Translations under genes and position numbers: made by a program
Notes under the pieces: generated by a model
What the model was told of the DNA's origin: nothing
Database searches by the model: none
What the model saw: the letters and a program-made list of their open reading frames with translations, nothing else
From: Macrobrachium rosenbergii
Lineage: Eukaryota > Arthropoda > Malacostraca > Decapoda > Palaemonidae
NCBI RefSeq assembly: GCF_040412425.1
Contig: NC_089767.1
Span: forward strand, 40,743,009-40,807,008
DNA: 64,000 nt
Direction of reading: 5' to 3'
Shown here: positions 47,311-60,500 of the stretch, in pieces
How positions within the stretch are numbered: position 1 is the first letter of the stretch
Layout of the letters: the number at the start of each line of letters is the position of its first letter

Positions 47311-50300
47311 CAACCATTGCTTTTCATATGTGGAGTATCCACCGCAGGGTGGAATGGCTGTTGAATCTTGTCTCCTTGCCATTTCACTCTTTTCTTCAGT
47401 CACTTGTGGGAGGATGCTGTTGCTCTCTTTTTTCCTGTGTATGCATTGGATTCTAGGATGTGGATGAGTAGCTTGCTGTTGTTCCCTTTCATCTTTTTTG
47501 TGTACTTTAATTTTGTTTTGCCTTGTGAGGTGCTTTTGTTTATCTCTATGGAGAAGAAATATGACAACTGGTGTGGGGGTCATTGATGGCAGTGTGGTTA
47601 CTTCATGTCTCCCATGTTAGTAGACACACGTTCTTTGTGGTTATTGTAGGATTGTATAGAATGTAATGGGAGCAGGTCGGGAAGATTTTGGTGGGTTCCT
47701 CCAGTCGCATCACAAAATCCATGTGGTCCCTTCTTACAACTGGCTGCCATTCCTCTTCCGCCTAGACCTGGATCTTCCCTTCTTGGAAGATTAGTGCTCA
47801 TATGACCTACTTAACCCATTTCCCTTGAGGGGATACTGAAGGAAATAAATAAATAATAACAATTTGCATTTAAATTTGTGCAGTTCATGCATAGGCAGAT
47901 TTTGGTTCAATTTTAGTTCTGACCCAAAAATGAAGATTCATGGTATTTAAGCACTGTGAAGTTGAGGATTTTGTTATAGAATGAAATAGGAAAATAGAGG
48001 ATATTGAGATTGTACCAGAATTTTCATTAAATTTTCTGCAGCTCTGTATATAATGAAATGAAGATTAGAGTTATTTATGCTGACCATGGATGAAGGTTTA
48101 GTCACAGAATGAAATCGAGGAAATTAAAATTGTTGGTAGATTTTCAGTCAAATTTCCACAATCCATGTATAGAAAAAGAATCCCAGTCCCATGGTGTAGG
48201 ACTGCCTATCTGTGGTGAGAGTTCTCTTGATTACTTGGATTAAATTCCTGTGTTCAAGTTTGATAGTGCTACCATTATTTATTTATTGGTTTTGGATTTT
48301 CCAAATTTGTGAAATTTTTCTTCATGGCAAATGGGATAGGGATCTTGGCTGGGATTGGGATTAATTTCATTAATCCAGGAAAAGAACCTGTTGATGACCA
48401 ACTACCAACCTATTGCTTTTATTTTTGTCTTTAAAATTATGGAGTCCACACAGATGTGCTATTCCACAGGGAAGATCCAGATGCAAGGGATTTGATTATA
48501 CTCCACCATTTTATTATATTTTTATTTTGAAAAAAGTTTACGGCATCATATGGAGGCATGGTATTTTGCAGCACCTCTACAATTGCGATCTGAGAGGGGC
48601 CTACCCCTTTTACCGAAGCAGTTTTAAAGTTTTTATGATGTCAAATACAGATGAAAGTAATGCTACCGAGAAGAGGGTTTTCTACAGGGTAGTGTATTGA
48701 GTGTTATCCTTTTTCACTGGCTATCAGTGACATTGCAAAAGTAACCCCAAAGGATATACTGTACTGTACACCATTTGTTGATCCTTGGTATCATTTGCCA
48801 CCTCAAAAATGGCAACTGCAACAGAGTATCAACAAAATAGTGAAATGGGCAGAATTGCACAGTTTTAGATTCTCTGCATCAAAACTGGTTTCGTTTTTGT
48901 CCCAGATTTTTATATGAATGGGCAAAGGCTTCTTTTTTGTTAGAGAAGCAAGATTCCTTCGGTTGGTATTTGATAGTAAGATCTCTGCAAACAACTGCTG
49001 ATACTGTGTGAGGTGTTACTCCTGCTCAGAATGTGCTATGGATGTGAGGTATTGACTTCTGCCTCTACATAGAATGAAAACTAAATGCCATTCATAATAT
49101 AGGAATCCAGTTAGCAGCAAGAGCCTTTCACCTACTATTGAAAGTATGTTGGTGGATGCTGGCAGACTTCAAGGGAACTTTAATTCCAGACAGTGCTGGC
49201 TTATTGCTGGATGAGGTTCTGTAGGCATCCTAGATCAGTTATCAGAGTGAGGTTGGGAACATGTTGCTTATTACAGAGACCATCCCCAAATGCCATGACC
49301 CTTTTCATTTAGAGCAAGAGAGGGTTTAAATACATTAAATCCAACAGACTGTATTATATTGCCTTTCAAATATTTTTCAGTTCCTCCATGGCAATTACCA
49401 GGAGCTGAATATTATAGATTTCTAATTGTAAGAAAGCAAAAGTTATCAAAAGTGGTAATGTGAACTTAATTTTTAGAATATGGTTTTAATGCACAAGGAT
49501 GCTGTTCCAGTATATTCTGATGGCTCTGAATCTGAAGTTGGCATTATATTTGGAGCTATTTTCCAAGATACTGAGTGCTGTGAGTCTTTGTGTAGTATGT
49601 CATAAATTTTTATTGGAGAATTATTTGTAATTTTAAGTTTTATAAAGTTTTCCTGCCACAATTTAAAATTTCCTTTAATTTTTAGCAACTCCTTGAGCGT
49701 ACACCCAGCTCTCTTCTCTTGTGGTGATTGTTTTGTCCTGTTGACTGTTCAATACTTGCTAGTAGAGTGTTCCAGTTTTGGCAGTCTAAGATACTGTATT
49801 ACCTTGCTGAATGTCGGGATGGCGGTGGCAATAACTTCCTCTCTAGAATACTTGCAGAGGAAGTAGATTGTAACTAGATTAATACATTTAAGTTTATAGA
49901 AGGAGCTGGACTTGGTAACAAAGCATAATTTATTTTTAATGATAGAATTAAGTAACAGTAGACTCTTTCGACCCTTTAAGAAAGAAATTGATTTATTAAC
50001 TATTTTCAGTGTTGATGACCTTTGTATTTGTGACACCAGATATGGTTTAAATCAGATGGTCAGTCATGAAGTTAGGGTCATTGGTGTGTCCCTAATATTT
50101 TGGAGGAATTTTTTGGTTGACAAGCAGTGACCACAGAAGTCTGGGGATGCCAGACCAACCTCGTTCTGATCTGAGGGATGTTGCTCACAAGTCCTTAGGA
50201 CCTCTGGTGCTTGTTCAATAAATTGTTTTGTCATCCAGGCTCTTTTAGGATAAAAAGTTTCTCAGCCAAGGTTCCTAGAGGGCATATGGCTGTAGGTTGA

Positions 50301-51503
50301 ATGGTTGAGTGGCTGGTTCCCTCTTTCCTTCCTCTGCAAGGCATAAGTGTGACTCCTCTGCTCTCCCCTTTGTTAAAAAGGTTAGGGGTGGTTGGTAGAG
50401 CTCTCATCAGAGCCCATCAGTATTATTGACTAGATCTTAGCTGTTTTGCCAGTTCATAGGAGCTACACTTGGCTCCTTTTTCCTAAATGAGCAAGAATCC
50501 ACACTTCACTTGGCTCAGGGCCTTACTGATTATTTGCATAATGTATAGGAAGTTGCTGGATTCATTGCTCCCATGCTTGTGATCATGGCATCTTCAGTTG
50601 GATGTTAAACTTGACAATCAGTGGAGAGATTTCCTACTAAAACATACCTGCTAAATTTCTTACTAAAGCATATCTGCTACATAGAAGGCAATGGTTTGTA
50701 TTCCTATAGAAACAAGTCCTTTTTTTTTTTCTTTTGAGTAATTTATATTTTTCTTGGATATCCAAACCAAAGCCTTTTGTCATAATAATCCACCTCAACC
50801 ACCCCACTAGTCCCTGATACCTAAGGGAAAAATTGCTTGTTGACTGGTAGTCTTCATCCACCTACCATTAGCCTAAGAACTACCTTGCACTGAGAATTAT
50901 TCCTGTGTAAAAGACTGGTTTGCATACCCAGGAAAATATAAATTAATGAAAAAAATTTTTATTTAAATTGTTTTCTGATTCATATTTATGCAATACTACT
51001 GCCTTTTTCCCAGCGATTTTATGAAGCATACAAAGTTGCTATATATTCAAAGGAACAGAGCATTGCATTTCACTTTCCAGCTTCTGTCTTGCATTCAAAT
51101 GGCACCTTTTTGTGATTTGGAACAAAACAAGATGCGTATGTCAGTATGCTGCTTGAGAAGCAAGTTGGATATCTACATCTGTATAGTTGGAGGTTGAAAA
51201 GATTGTTCCCTCACTTGCCAAGATGGTTTGAAGGCTGTAAATTGCTCTCATGCTTACAGAATGGCAACTTACAGATCTAAACAAGGTACGTTCCGTAGAA
51301 ATATTATACAGTACTGAGGTTCAAAGGAGTTGAAGGTTAATAATATATTTTTAAAGTTCACTTATTTATTTCATTAAATATAGAAGCAACAAATTTGATT
51401 GCTTGACTACACTAAGGATTCAGCTTACAATATGCTCATGGCTGCCTGACACGTTCTGGACTGACTGTTATCCCTTCATTGCTACTGCACCTGAACTTTC
51501 TCA
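47311..51503. repeat. 4.2-kb tandem duplication, copy 1
   Basis: The unit runs from about ACAACCATTGCTTTTCATAT to GCACCTGAACTTTCTC and is followed directly by copy 2. Corresponding points are 4191-4199 bp apart along its length. The first ~150 bp differ from copy 2 at roughly one base in ten; most of the rest differs by only a few percent, with many single-base homopolymer indels. It contains a decayed LINE. Confidence 0.88.
48340..50010 (+). mobile_element. Decayed LINE ORF2 (RT and RNase H), copy 1
   Basis: Plus-strand motifs of a non-LTR retrotransposon appear in order: NYQPIAF and KIMES (RT start, about 48400), WRHGILQHLYNCDLRGA (about 48549), LAISDIAKVTPKDILY ending in a degraded FVDP where an active element has YVDD (about 48720-48783), INKIVKWAELHSFRFSASKL (about 48826-48885), REARFL (about 48941), PVYSDGSESEVGIIFGAIF, an RNase H start (about 49507), and YLAECRDGG near the ORF end (about 49799). 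Stops and frameshifts occur throughout. The layout suggests the Jockey/I group; the exact clade is not determined. Confidence 0.7.
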
Positions 51504-54500
51504 ATACAACTATTGCCTTTCATATATGGAGTATCCACTGCGGGGTGGAACGGCTATTGAATCTTATCCCCCCCTTGCCATTTCACTTTTCTTCAATCAC
51601 CGTTGTGCGAGGATGCTGTTGCTCTCTTTTTCCTGTGCATGCATTGGATTCTAGGATGTGGATGAGTAGCTTGCTGTTGTTCCCTTTCACCTTTTTTGTG
51701 TACTTTAATTTTGTTTTGCCTTGTGAGGTGCTTTTGTTTATCTGTATGGAGAAGAAATATGACAACTGGTGTGGGGGTCATTGATGGCAGTGTGGTTACT
51801 TCATGTCTCCCATGTTAGTAGACACACGTTCTTTGTGGTTATTGTAGGATTGTATAGAATGTAATGGGAGCAGGTCGGGAAGATTTTGGTGGGTTCCTCC
51901 AGTCGCATCACAAAATCCATGTGGTCCCTTCTTACAACTGGCTGCCATTCCTCTTCCGCCTAGACCTGGATCTTCCCCTTCTTGGAAGATTAGTGCTCAT
52001 ATGACCTACGAACCCATTGAGGGATACTGAAGGAAATAAATAATAACAATTTGCATTTAAATTTGTGCAGTTCATGCATAGGCAGATTTTGGTTCAATTT
52101 TAGTTCTGACCCAAAAATGAAGATTCATGGTATTTAAGCACTGTGAAGTTGAGGATTTTGTTATAGAATGAAATAGGAAAATAGAGGATATTGAGATTGT
52201 ACCAGAATTTTCATTAAATTTTCTGCAGCTCTGTATATAATGAAATGAAGATTAGAGTTATTTATGCTGACCATGGATGAAGGTTTAGTCACAGAATGAA
52301 ATCGGAGGAAATTAAAATTGTTGGTAGATTTTCAGTCAAATTTCCACAATCCATGTATAGAAAAAGAATCCCAGTCCCATGATGTAGGACTGCCTATCTG
52401 TGGTGAGAGTTCTCTTGATTACTTGGATTAAATTCCTGTGTTCAAGTTTGATAGTGCTACCCATTATTTATTTATTGGTTTGGATTTTTCCAAATTTGTG
52501 AAATTTTCTTCATGGCAAATGGGATAGGGATCTTGGCTGGGATTGGGATTAATTTCATTAATCCAGGAAAAGAACCTGTTGATGACCAACTACCAACCTA
52601 TTGCTTTTATTTTTGTCTTTAAAATTATGGAGTCCACCGCAGATGTGCTATTCCACAGGGAAGATCCAGATGCAAGGGATTTGATTATACTCCACCATTT
52701 TATTATATTTTTATTTTGAAAAAGTTTACGGCATCATATGGAGGCATGGTATTTTGCAGCACCTCTACAATTGCGATCTGAGAGGGGGCCTACCCCTTTT
52801 TACCGAAGCAGTTTTAAAGTTTTTATGATGTCAAATACAGATGAAAGTAATGCTACCGAGAAGAGGGTTTTCTACAGGGTAGTGTATTGAGTGTTATCCT
52901 TTTTCACTGGCTATCAGTGACATTGCAAAAGTAACCCCAAAGGATATACTGTACTGTACACCATTTGTTGATCCCTTGGTATCATTTGCCACCTCAAAAA
53001 TGGCAACTGCAACAGAGTATCAACAAAATAGTGAAATGGGCAGAATTGCACAGTTTTAGATTCTCTGCATCAAAACTGGTTTCGTTTTTGTCCCAGATTT
53101 TTATATGAATGGGCAAAGGCTTCTTTTTGTTAGAGAAGCAAGATTCCTTCAGGTTGGTATTTGATAGTAAGATCTCTGCAAACAACTGCTGATACTGTGT
53201 GAGGTGTTACTCCTGCTCAGAATGTGCTATGGATGTGAGGTATTGACTTCTGCCTCTACATAGAATGAAAACTAAATGCCATTCATAATATAGGAATCCA
53301 GTTAGCAGCAAGAGCCTTTCACCTACTATTGAAAGTATGTTGGTGGATGCTGGCAGACTTCAAGGAACTTTAATTCCAGACAGTGCTGGCTTATTGCTGG
53401 ATGAGGTTCTGTAGGCATCCTAGATCAGTTATCAGAGTGAGGTTGGGAACATGTTGCTTATTACAGAGACCATCCCCAAATGCCATGACCCTTTTCATTT
53501 AGAGCAAGAGAGGGTTTAAATACATTAAATCCAACAGACTGTATTATATTGCCTTTCAAATATTTTTTCAGTTCCTCCATGGCAATTACCAGGAGCTGAA
53601 TATTATAAATTTCTAATTGTAAGAAAGCAAAAGTTATCAAAAGTGGTAATGTGAACTTAATTTTTAGAATATGGTTTTAATGCATAAGGATGCTGTTCCA
53701 GTATATTCTGATGGCTCTGAATCTGAAGTTGGCATTATCTTTGGAGCTATTTTCCAAGATACTGAGTGCTGTGAGTCCTTGTGTAGTATGTCATAAATTT
53801 TTATTGGAGAATTATTTGTAATTTTAAGTTTTATAAAGTTTTCCTGCCACAATTTAAAATTTCCTTTAATTTTTAGCAACTCCTTGAGCGTACCCAGCTC
53901 TCTTCTCTTGTGGTGATTGTTTGGTCCTGTTGACTGTTCAATACTTGCTAGTAAAGTGTTCCAGTTTTGGCAATCTAAGATACTACCTTGCTGAACATCA
54001 GGATGGCAATGGCAATAACTTCGTCTCTAGAGTACTTGCGGAGGAAGTAATTGTAACTAGATTAATATATTTAAGTTTATAGAAGGAGCTGGACTCGGTA
54101 ACAAAGCATGATTTATTTTTAATGATAGAATTAAGTAACAGAAGACTCTTTCGACCTTTTAAGAAAAAAATTGATTAACTATTTTCAGTATTAATGACCT
54201 TTGTATTTGTGACACCAGATATGGTTTTAATCAGATGGTTAATCATGAAGTTAGGGTCATTGGTGTGTCCCTAATATTTTGGAGGAATTTTTGGTTGACA
54301 AGCAGTGACCACAGATGTCTGGGGATGCCAGACCAACCTCGTTCTGATCTGAGGATGTTGCTCACATGTCCTTAGGACCTCTGGTGCTTGTTCAATAAAT
54401 TGTTTTGTCATCCAGGCTCTTTTAGGACAAAAAGTTTCTCAGCCAAGGTTCCTAGAGGGCATATGGCTGTAGGTTGAATGGTTGAGTGGCTGGTTCCCTC

Positions 54501-55684
54501 TCTTCCTTCCTCTGCAAGGCATAAGTGTGACTCCTCTGCTCTCCCCTTTGTTAAAAAGGTTAGGGGTGGTTGGTAGAGCTCTCATCAGAACCCATCAGTA
54601 GTATTGACCAGATCTTAGCTGTTTTGCCACTTCATAGGAGCTACACTTGGCTCCTGGGGTTTTCCTAAATGAGCAAGAATCCACACACTTCTCACTTGGC
54701 TCAGGGCCTTACTGATTATTTGCATAATGTATAGGAAGTTGCTGGATTCATTGCTCCCATGCTTGTGGTCATGGCATCTTCAGTTGGATGTTAAACATGA
54801 CAATCAGTGGAGAGATTTCCTACTAAAACATACCTGCTAAATTTCTTACTAAAGCATATCTGCTACATAGAAGGCAATGGTTTGTATTACAAGTCCCAGT
54901 TTTTTTGTTTTTTTTTGAGTAATTTATGTTTTTGTTGGGTATCCAAACCAAAGCCTTTTGTCATAATAATCCACCTCAACCACCCCACTAGTCCCTGATA
55001 CCTAAGGGAAAAATTGCTTGTTGACTGGTAGTCTTCATCCACCTACCATTAGCCTAAGAACTACCTTGCACTGAGAATTATTCCTGTGTAAAAGACTGGT
55101 TTGCATACCCAGGGAAAATATAAATTAATGAAAAAATTTTTATTTAAATTGTTTTCTGATTCATATTTATGCAATACAAATGCCTTTTTCCCAGCGATTT
55201 TATGAAGCATACAAAGTTGCTATATATTCAAAGGAACAGAGCATTGCATTTCACTTTCCAGCTTCTGTCTTGCATTCAAATGGCACCTTTTTGTGATTTG
55301 GAACAAAACAAGATGCATATGTCAGTATGCTGCTTGAGAAGCAAGTTGGATATCTACGTCTTCATAGATGGAGCTTGAAAAGATTGTTCCCTCACTTGCC
55401 AAGGTGGTTTGAAGGCTGTAAATTGCTCTCATGCTTACAGAATGGCAACTTACAGATCTAAACAAGGTACGTTCCGTAGAAATAGCATACAGTACTGAGG
55501 TTCAAAGGAGTTGAAGGTTAATAATATATTTTTAAAGTTCACTTATTTATTTCATTAAATATAGAAGCAACAAATTTGATTGCTTGACTACACTAAGGAT
55601 TCAGCTTACAATATGCTCATGGCTGCCTGACACGTTCTGGACTGACTGTTATCCCTTCATTGCTACTGCACCTGAACTTTCTCG
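51504..55684. repeat. 4.2-kb tandem duplication, copy 2
   Basis: This head-to-tail second copy starts at about ACAACTATTGCCTTTCATAT and ends GCACCTGAACTTTCTC, then diverges into GGTAAGATCAAAAT. It retains every landmark of copy 1, including the LINE relic. Confidence 0.88.
52530..54200 (+). mobile_element. Decayed LINE ORF2, copy 2
   Basis: Same motifs as copy 1: the RT start at about 52590, WRHGILQHLYNCDLRG at about 52740, INKIVKWAELHSFRF at about 53019 and the RNase H start at about 53698. It differs from copy 1 mainly by one-base indels, for example in the G and T runs near 52785-52802. Confidence 0.7.
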
Positions 55685-57516
55685 GTAAGATCAAAATTAC
55701 AGTACAGTTTTTAGAAAAATAAATTTAAAAAAAAATCATTATTACTCTCAATGAATGTAAACTCATTTTAAATAATGAGATCAAGGACTAGTGCCAGTGT
55801 CTCTATTACCTCTAAATATACCAGTATTTTGTTTGATTTTTTTTTTTTTTCCAGGGTTCTCAGTCAAGCAATGAAGATGTTTTGTTTTCAGTCCAAACTG
55901 ACAAATAACATTGCGGTAACTTAAACAGTAACTTATATGTCTCTAAGTATGGCACTGGTGTTAGGTTACGAAGATATTTAGCAGAAAAATGAATTTCCAA
56001 ATTGCAAAAATATCAATAATGTTATCACACACAACATGGTTACACATTCATTGTAGCAACAAAAACATTCTGAAATTTAATTATATGTGAGGTATTTTTT
56101 GTCCTCTATATTTACTTAGTATACCTTAGATTGCACCAGGAGACAAATTCCAGAATATGAAATACCAACATGAAATAGATGGAACTGTACAAGGATAAGC
56201 AAAAAATAAAACCAATATTTAAAATATTAAAAATGAGCACTTTGTAAGCTGCCTCCGTCTATGCTCCACTTGTGAACACAGACCTGCACACTCACACCTT
56301 CACAACATACACCAGCTCTAGTACCGAAAACTGTACAAACAAAAAAATTCATTTGCAAAAGTGTATTTACAAAACATACTCTTAATAAAAGATTTATTCC
56401 CATATATTACTTCTAATGAATTATCCATCCTTATTAAAAGGTATAAATGTTACATTTGTCATATGGCAGCACAGGACAATAAGGAGACATGTGCCTCTTG
56501 AGATACAAATCTGTATAAACCTTAACATCTAAAAGTGATGTGTTCGTCACAAGACATTAAGAATAATAACTCTTTGCACCTTGAGATCAGTGCAGTGGAA
56601 ACTGTTAGTAGGATCATTTTAGGAACTGTTTCCTTGTTACTGTTGGTAATACTAAAAAGTGGAGCCGTTCATCCAATACTGCTTTAGTAGTGAACGGATT
56701 TTATAGCCCATCCTTACAGGTACCCATGTAAGCACTCCCTCCTAGAATATAGAAAGGGAGGTGAAGATCACACACTGAAGCCCACACACAACTGTACTTT
56801 ACCATCCTACTGCCACCTATCTTCAACCCGTGTTGGACTGCAAGGATTAACTCCTTAACACTGTCTTGTGCTTGATCATACTACTGAGAACACCATAAAA
56901 GTAGACTTCTCCATTTAAGTAGACTCAATGTTCAGCGACTAGTAAGAAATTTATATAGACGGTGGTGATAAAATAATATAAGCAGTAGAAGGGAAGTTGT
57001 ACCACCGATAACTGCACACCATTCCAGTCACACAGCCATTAAGTATCTCTGTAGTTTAGAGGGTGGGAGTAACTGGGATTTTTCGAGTCCCATTACATTA
57101 CCCATAACTTTATTAAAAAGAAAGCCTTTGGTAAACTGTTTAAAGAAATTCTCTATAAAATGTTTACAGGAAATTATATAAATTGATCAGAAACTGGTAC
57201 ATAGCCCATCACAGGTAAATTGGTAGCACAACCACAGGAAAAAAACAAGTGTTGTTTTCTTTCTTTAGCAAAATAAATGCTCTGGCTAGATTGTCACTGT
57301 ATTAACAACACGCTTTTTGCAGATATTGGTAACGTTCATGGGCTGATCCTTGGAAGAGTCAGTCATGATGTAGGTGGCTGCTAGGCGTGGAGATGAAGCG
57401 TGTGGCTTGCAGCAGGGCCAGAGCTGCTAGCCACAGCGGAGACATAGGACGGCACATGGTTCACTGCAAGACGCCTTGCAGCTGACTTGCTTGAAGAACC
57501 AACCATCTATTTATTG
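55685..57516 (-). other. HR4 3' UTR and 3' flank
   Basis: No coding sequence was recognised. On the minus strand the HR4 3' UTR should start at 57516. Candidate poly(A) signals read as TTTATT on the plus strand at 57109-57114 and 56393-56398; which is used cannot be told from sequence. A T-rich run lies at 55838-55852. Confidence 0.4.
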
Positions 57517-60500
57517 CTATCTGTTGATGGTGGAGTTCAACAGGAAAGGGACGTACAACATCTTGGTTTCTAGAAGTTTTGCTGCTGCTGCTTGGATCTG
57601 CAAGAAAAGGAATGATTAATGACTAGGTTACACAATGAAGATGTAAGTACTATTAAAAATGTTTTTTCTGGTATGCAGTCCCAGACTACATCCTGTAGTA
57701 ATAACCATACTGAAACACAAGTTACAGATAAAATAAAAAAATCAAAAATGTTTTCTTGCACTCATAAGGGCACACAGGACTTCTGAAAAAGACGTTTCCA
57801 AAATGATTCCTCAAAATGAAATGGGCCCTTACTACATAGTAGCCTTGAAGTAGGGAGGGATGTGAAGAATCTTTTGGGGAAATAAAAATATGACAATCTC
57901 AATACAAATGAGCACTACAAATGTTTGGAAAAAGTGGTGACATTTTTGTTTTGTTGGTCCTTTAAATAATTTCTATGTAACACTCGTGGCTTAGCATTAA
58001 AAACTTAATGTTGTTTTACAGACTTATTTCATGCCAGATGATGACTAGTTGTGAAAAGCTCATCTAACTGGTGAACCTGGTGACCCTCCTGAACTTAGAA
58101 CAGGACCCTCGAATACAAATTCAGGATGTAAAAAAAGCTTCCAGCAAAAGAAACAGCACGGAAAATGCAAATGAATGCCCTAATTATGGTAAGAATTCTT
58201 AAAATTTTGTAGGCTTATGTACTTTATATGTAACAGTACAAATATAATTATTAGAATAACTCCTTGTTTTTACTTTAACATGAGTTTTAACTTCACTGAA
58301 CTGACCTTTTATGGTAATATTTTTTTACAAGCATGTTATGTGATTTAGTGCTGATGTTTCAGGGAGTGATTCTATGCCAGATGGTGATGTTAAAAAGGAC
58401 ACATCTAATCGATGAATATGTTTATGGTAATTTTTTTTTCAGACAACATACATACGGTTTGTCATTACTCGATGCATGAGACCCACAGGCAATGACAAGG
58501 ATAACTCAGGCATGACCAGAGAATTTTAAAATTCATGGCCACAGTAAAGTGGATGATCTTATCATGAATGAGGAATTGGTGGAGGGCTGTGTTATCAAGA
58601 GGCTGGAGAAAAGATAGATATCTAATAAACCAATATGATTTGGAAATGTGATGAGTAAGGATGAAGAACAGTTAGAAATACAGTACATAAGGATAGCGAC
58701 CCAGAAAATCATGGGGAAAGGGAATAGCACAGGACAGCAAAGAGCCGAGAACTCTCATTATATCTTATAACCCCATAAGGGGAAAAACTGACAAAAATAT
58801 TAAATGATGACGACCACTCTTGACGGGAGTAGTGTGCCTTTGTATGCAGCATTAATGCTTGATGCTTAACATAGTCCTCTAACTCCATGCAAGCTATTAC
58901 TTTAACAAGAGAGAAACCTAATATTTATTACAAACCCTTACTCCAGCTTCTACAAAATTCATTATCCACAACTTTGTAAATACACACATTACTCTAGAAC
59001 TTTATTTCCAGGTGACATTTTGTCAGCTAGGGAAAAATTATTGACACATTTCTTTATATAAATCATAGATACTGTATAAGAGTGCTAATACTATTAGATC
59101 CCAAACTTCAGTACCTCAGTTTTCACAGTTTTCTAAAGTTATAGAAAAAGCCTTGCTGTGACAACTGAAACCCAAGCTCAGGACTGTGATTACTGGAATT
59201 GTAGGCTGTAACTTTTGTTAAACCAACTGTTTGTATTCTTGAAGATGAAATGCTAATAAATATAACACTGAACACTGCATATACTCATATAGTATCTGCA
59301 AAAATAATAAAGCACTCTACTTACATCTGGAAGTCTGACTAGTAAGTCCTGGTATCTGTTGGGTTGAAAAGGGTAGTGGGTTTCACAGTATGTTCGAAGG
59401 CAATTCATATACCTCTCCTGAATGACTTCCAGCTCACTATGGCCACTCCTTGCAACTATTGAGAAAGAAGAAAAACATTAACAGAATACTGTACATGGTA
59501 CACTAAAAGCAAGTTTAATGACAAAATTAAAATGCGTACAATATTTTAAATTGCAAGTATAGTGACAAAATTGATACATTATTTTAAATACATAACTGTA
59601 ACATACACTTACCCTGATTCAACATTGTTATGACTTTCAGACATACATATTCCTCAATCTGTATTTTGGCTTTGCGCAATGCCAGTGTGACATGAGTAAT
59701 TTTTTCAACCATCACGCCGACCTCCTGCCGCAACTGGTCCATTGTAATAGGTCTACCCATCATAGAATTAAGACAGGTTTGCAAGGTACAAAGATTGTTG
59801 GACACCTGAGGATATAAATACGTATTTTAGTTTCTAGTAGCAGGTAAAGTTAGAAAACTGCTTCCCTTTCCTGTATTACTTGATAATTACAATTCATATT
59901 TATTATTAAAGCATTAATTTCGTGGTTAAAAAATCTGTAGTAAATTTCTAAAATAGGGAATTTTAACTCTAAAATATAAAAATTTTTACATTATAACTTC
60001 AAGTAATCAAAATAATTGAGACTGGAATTACCTCCTGATGGAACTCTGCTTCAGTACCATCTGAAGATCTGGACCCAAGTTTCTGAAGACCATAAATTGC
60101 CTGATAGGCTGAAGTGGTGAGGACCAGAAGCTCATGCCACTTGTGTGTAAGAAGTCGCGTATGGACCTCAACTGGGAGTTCATGGTAGAAAGGAAGGCGT
60201 TTGGTCCACTGAACAAGTTTTATGGATATAGAATCTCCCAACTGTCGTAATTTGGTTGATAAGTCACTTTTGTGATCAAGTAAATCGTCCAGATTCTGAA
60301 AGAAATTTATTATAACATTATTATACTACTGTACAAAGAATTGCCTTTCACTTATATAAGGTAATAGTATGGAAAATAACATAAATTTTTGAGACATACA
60401 TATATAAGGTAATAGTATGGAAAATAACATAAATTTTTGAGACATACATACCTTCAAAGTAGCAATGTCTTCAAAGTCATCGCATTCTATAAGTAACCGG

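Noticed and set aside
47232..47583. Plus and minus frames at the start of the duplicated unit
   Set aside because: They are not conserved between the two copies because of indels, and have no domain.
48413..48700. 95-codon frame as a possible host gene
   Set aside because: It is a short open piece of the LINE reverse transcriptase with shifted frames on both sides.
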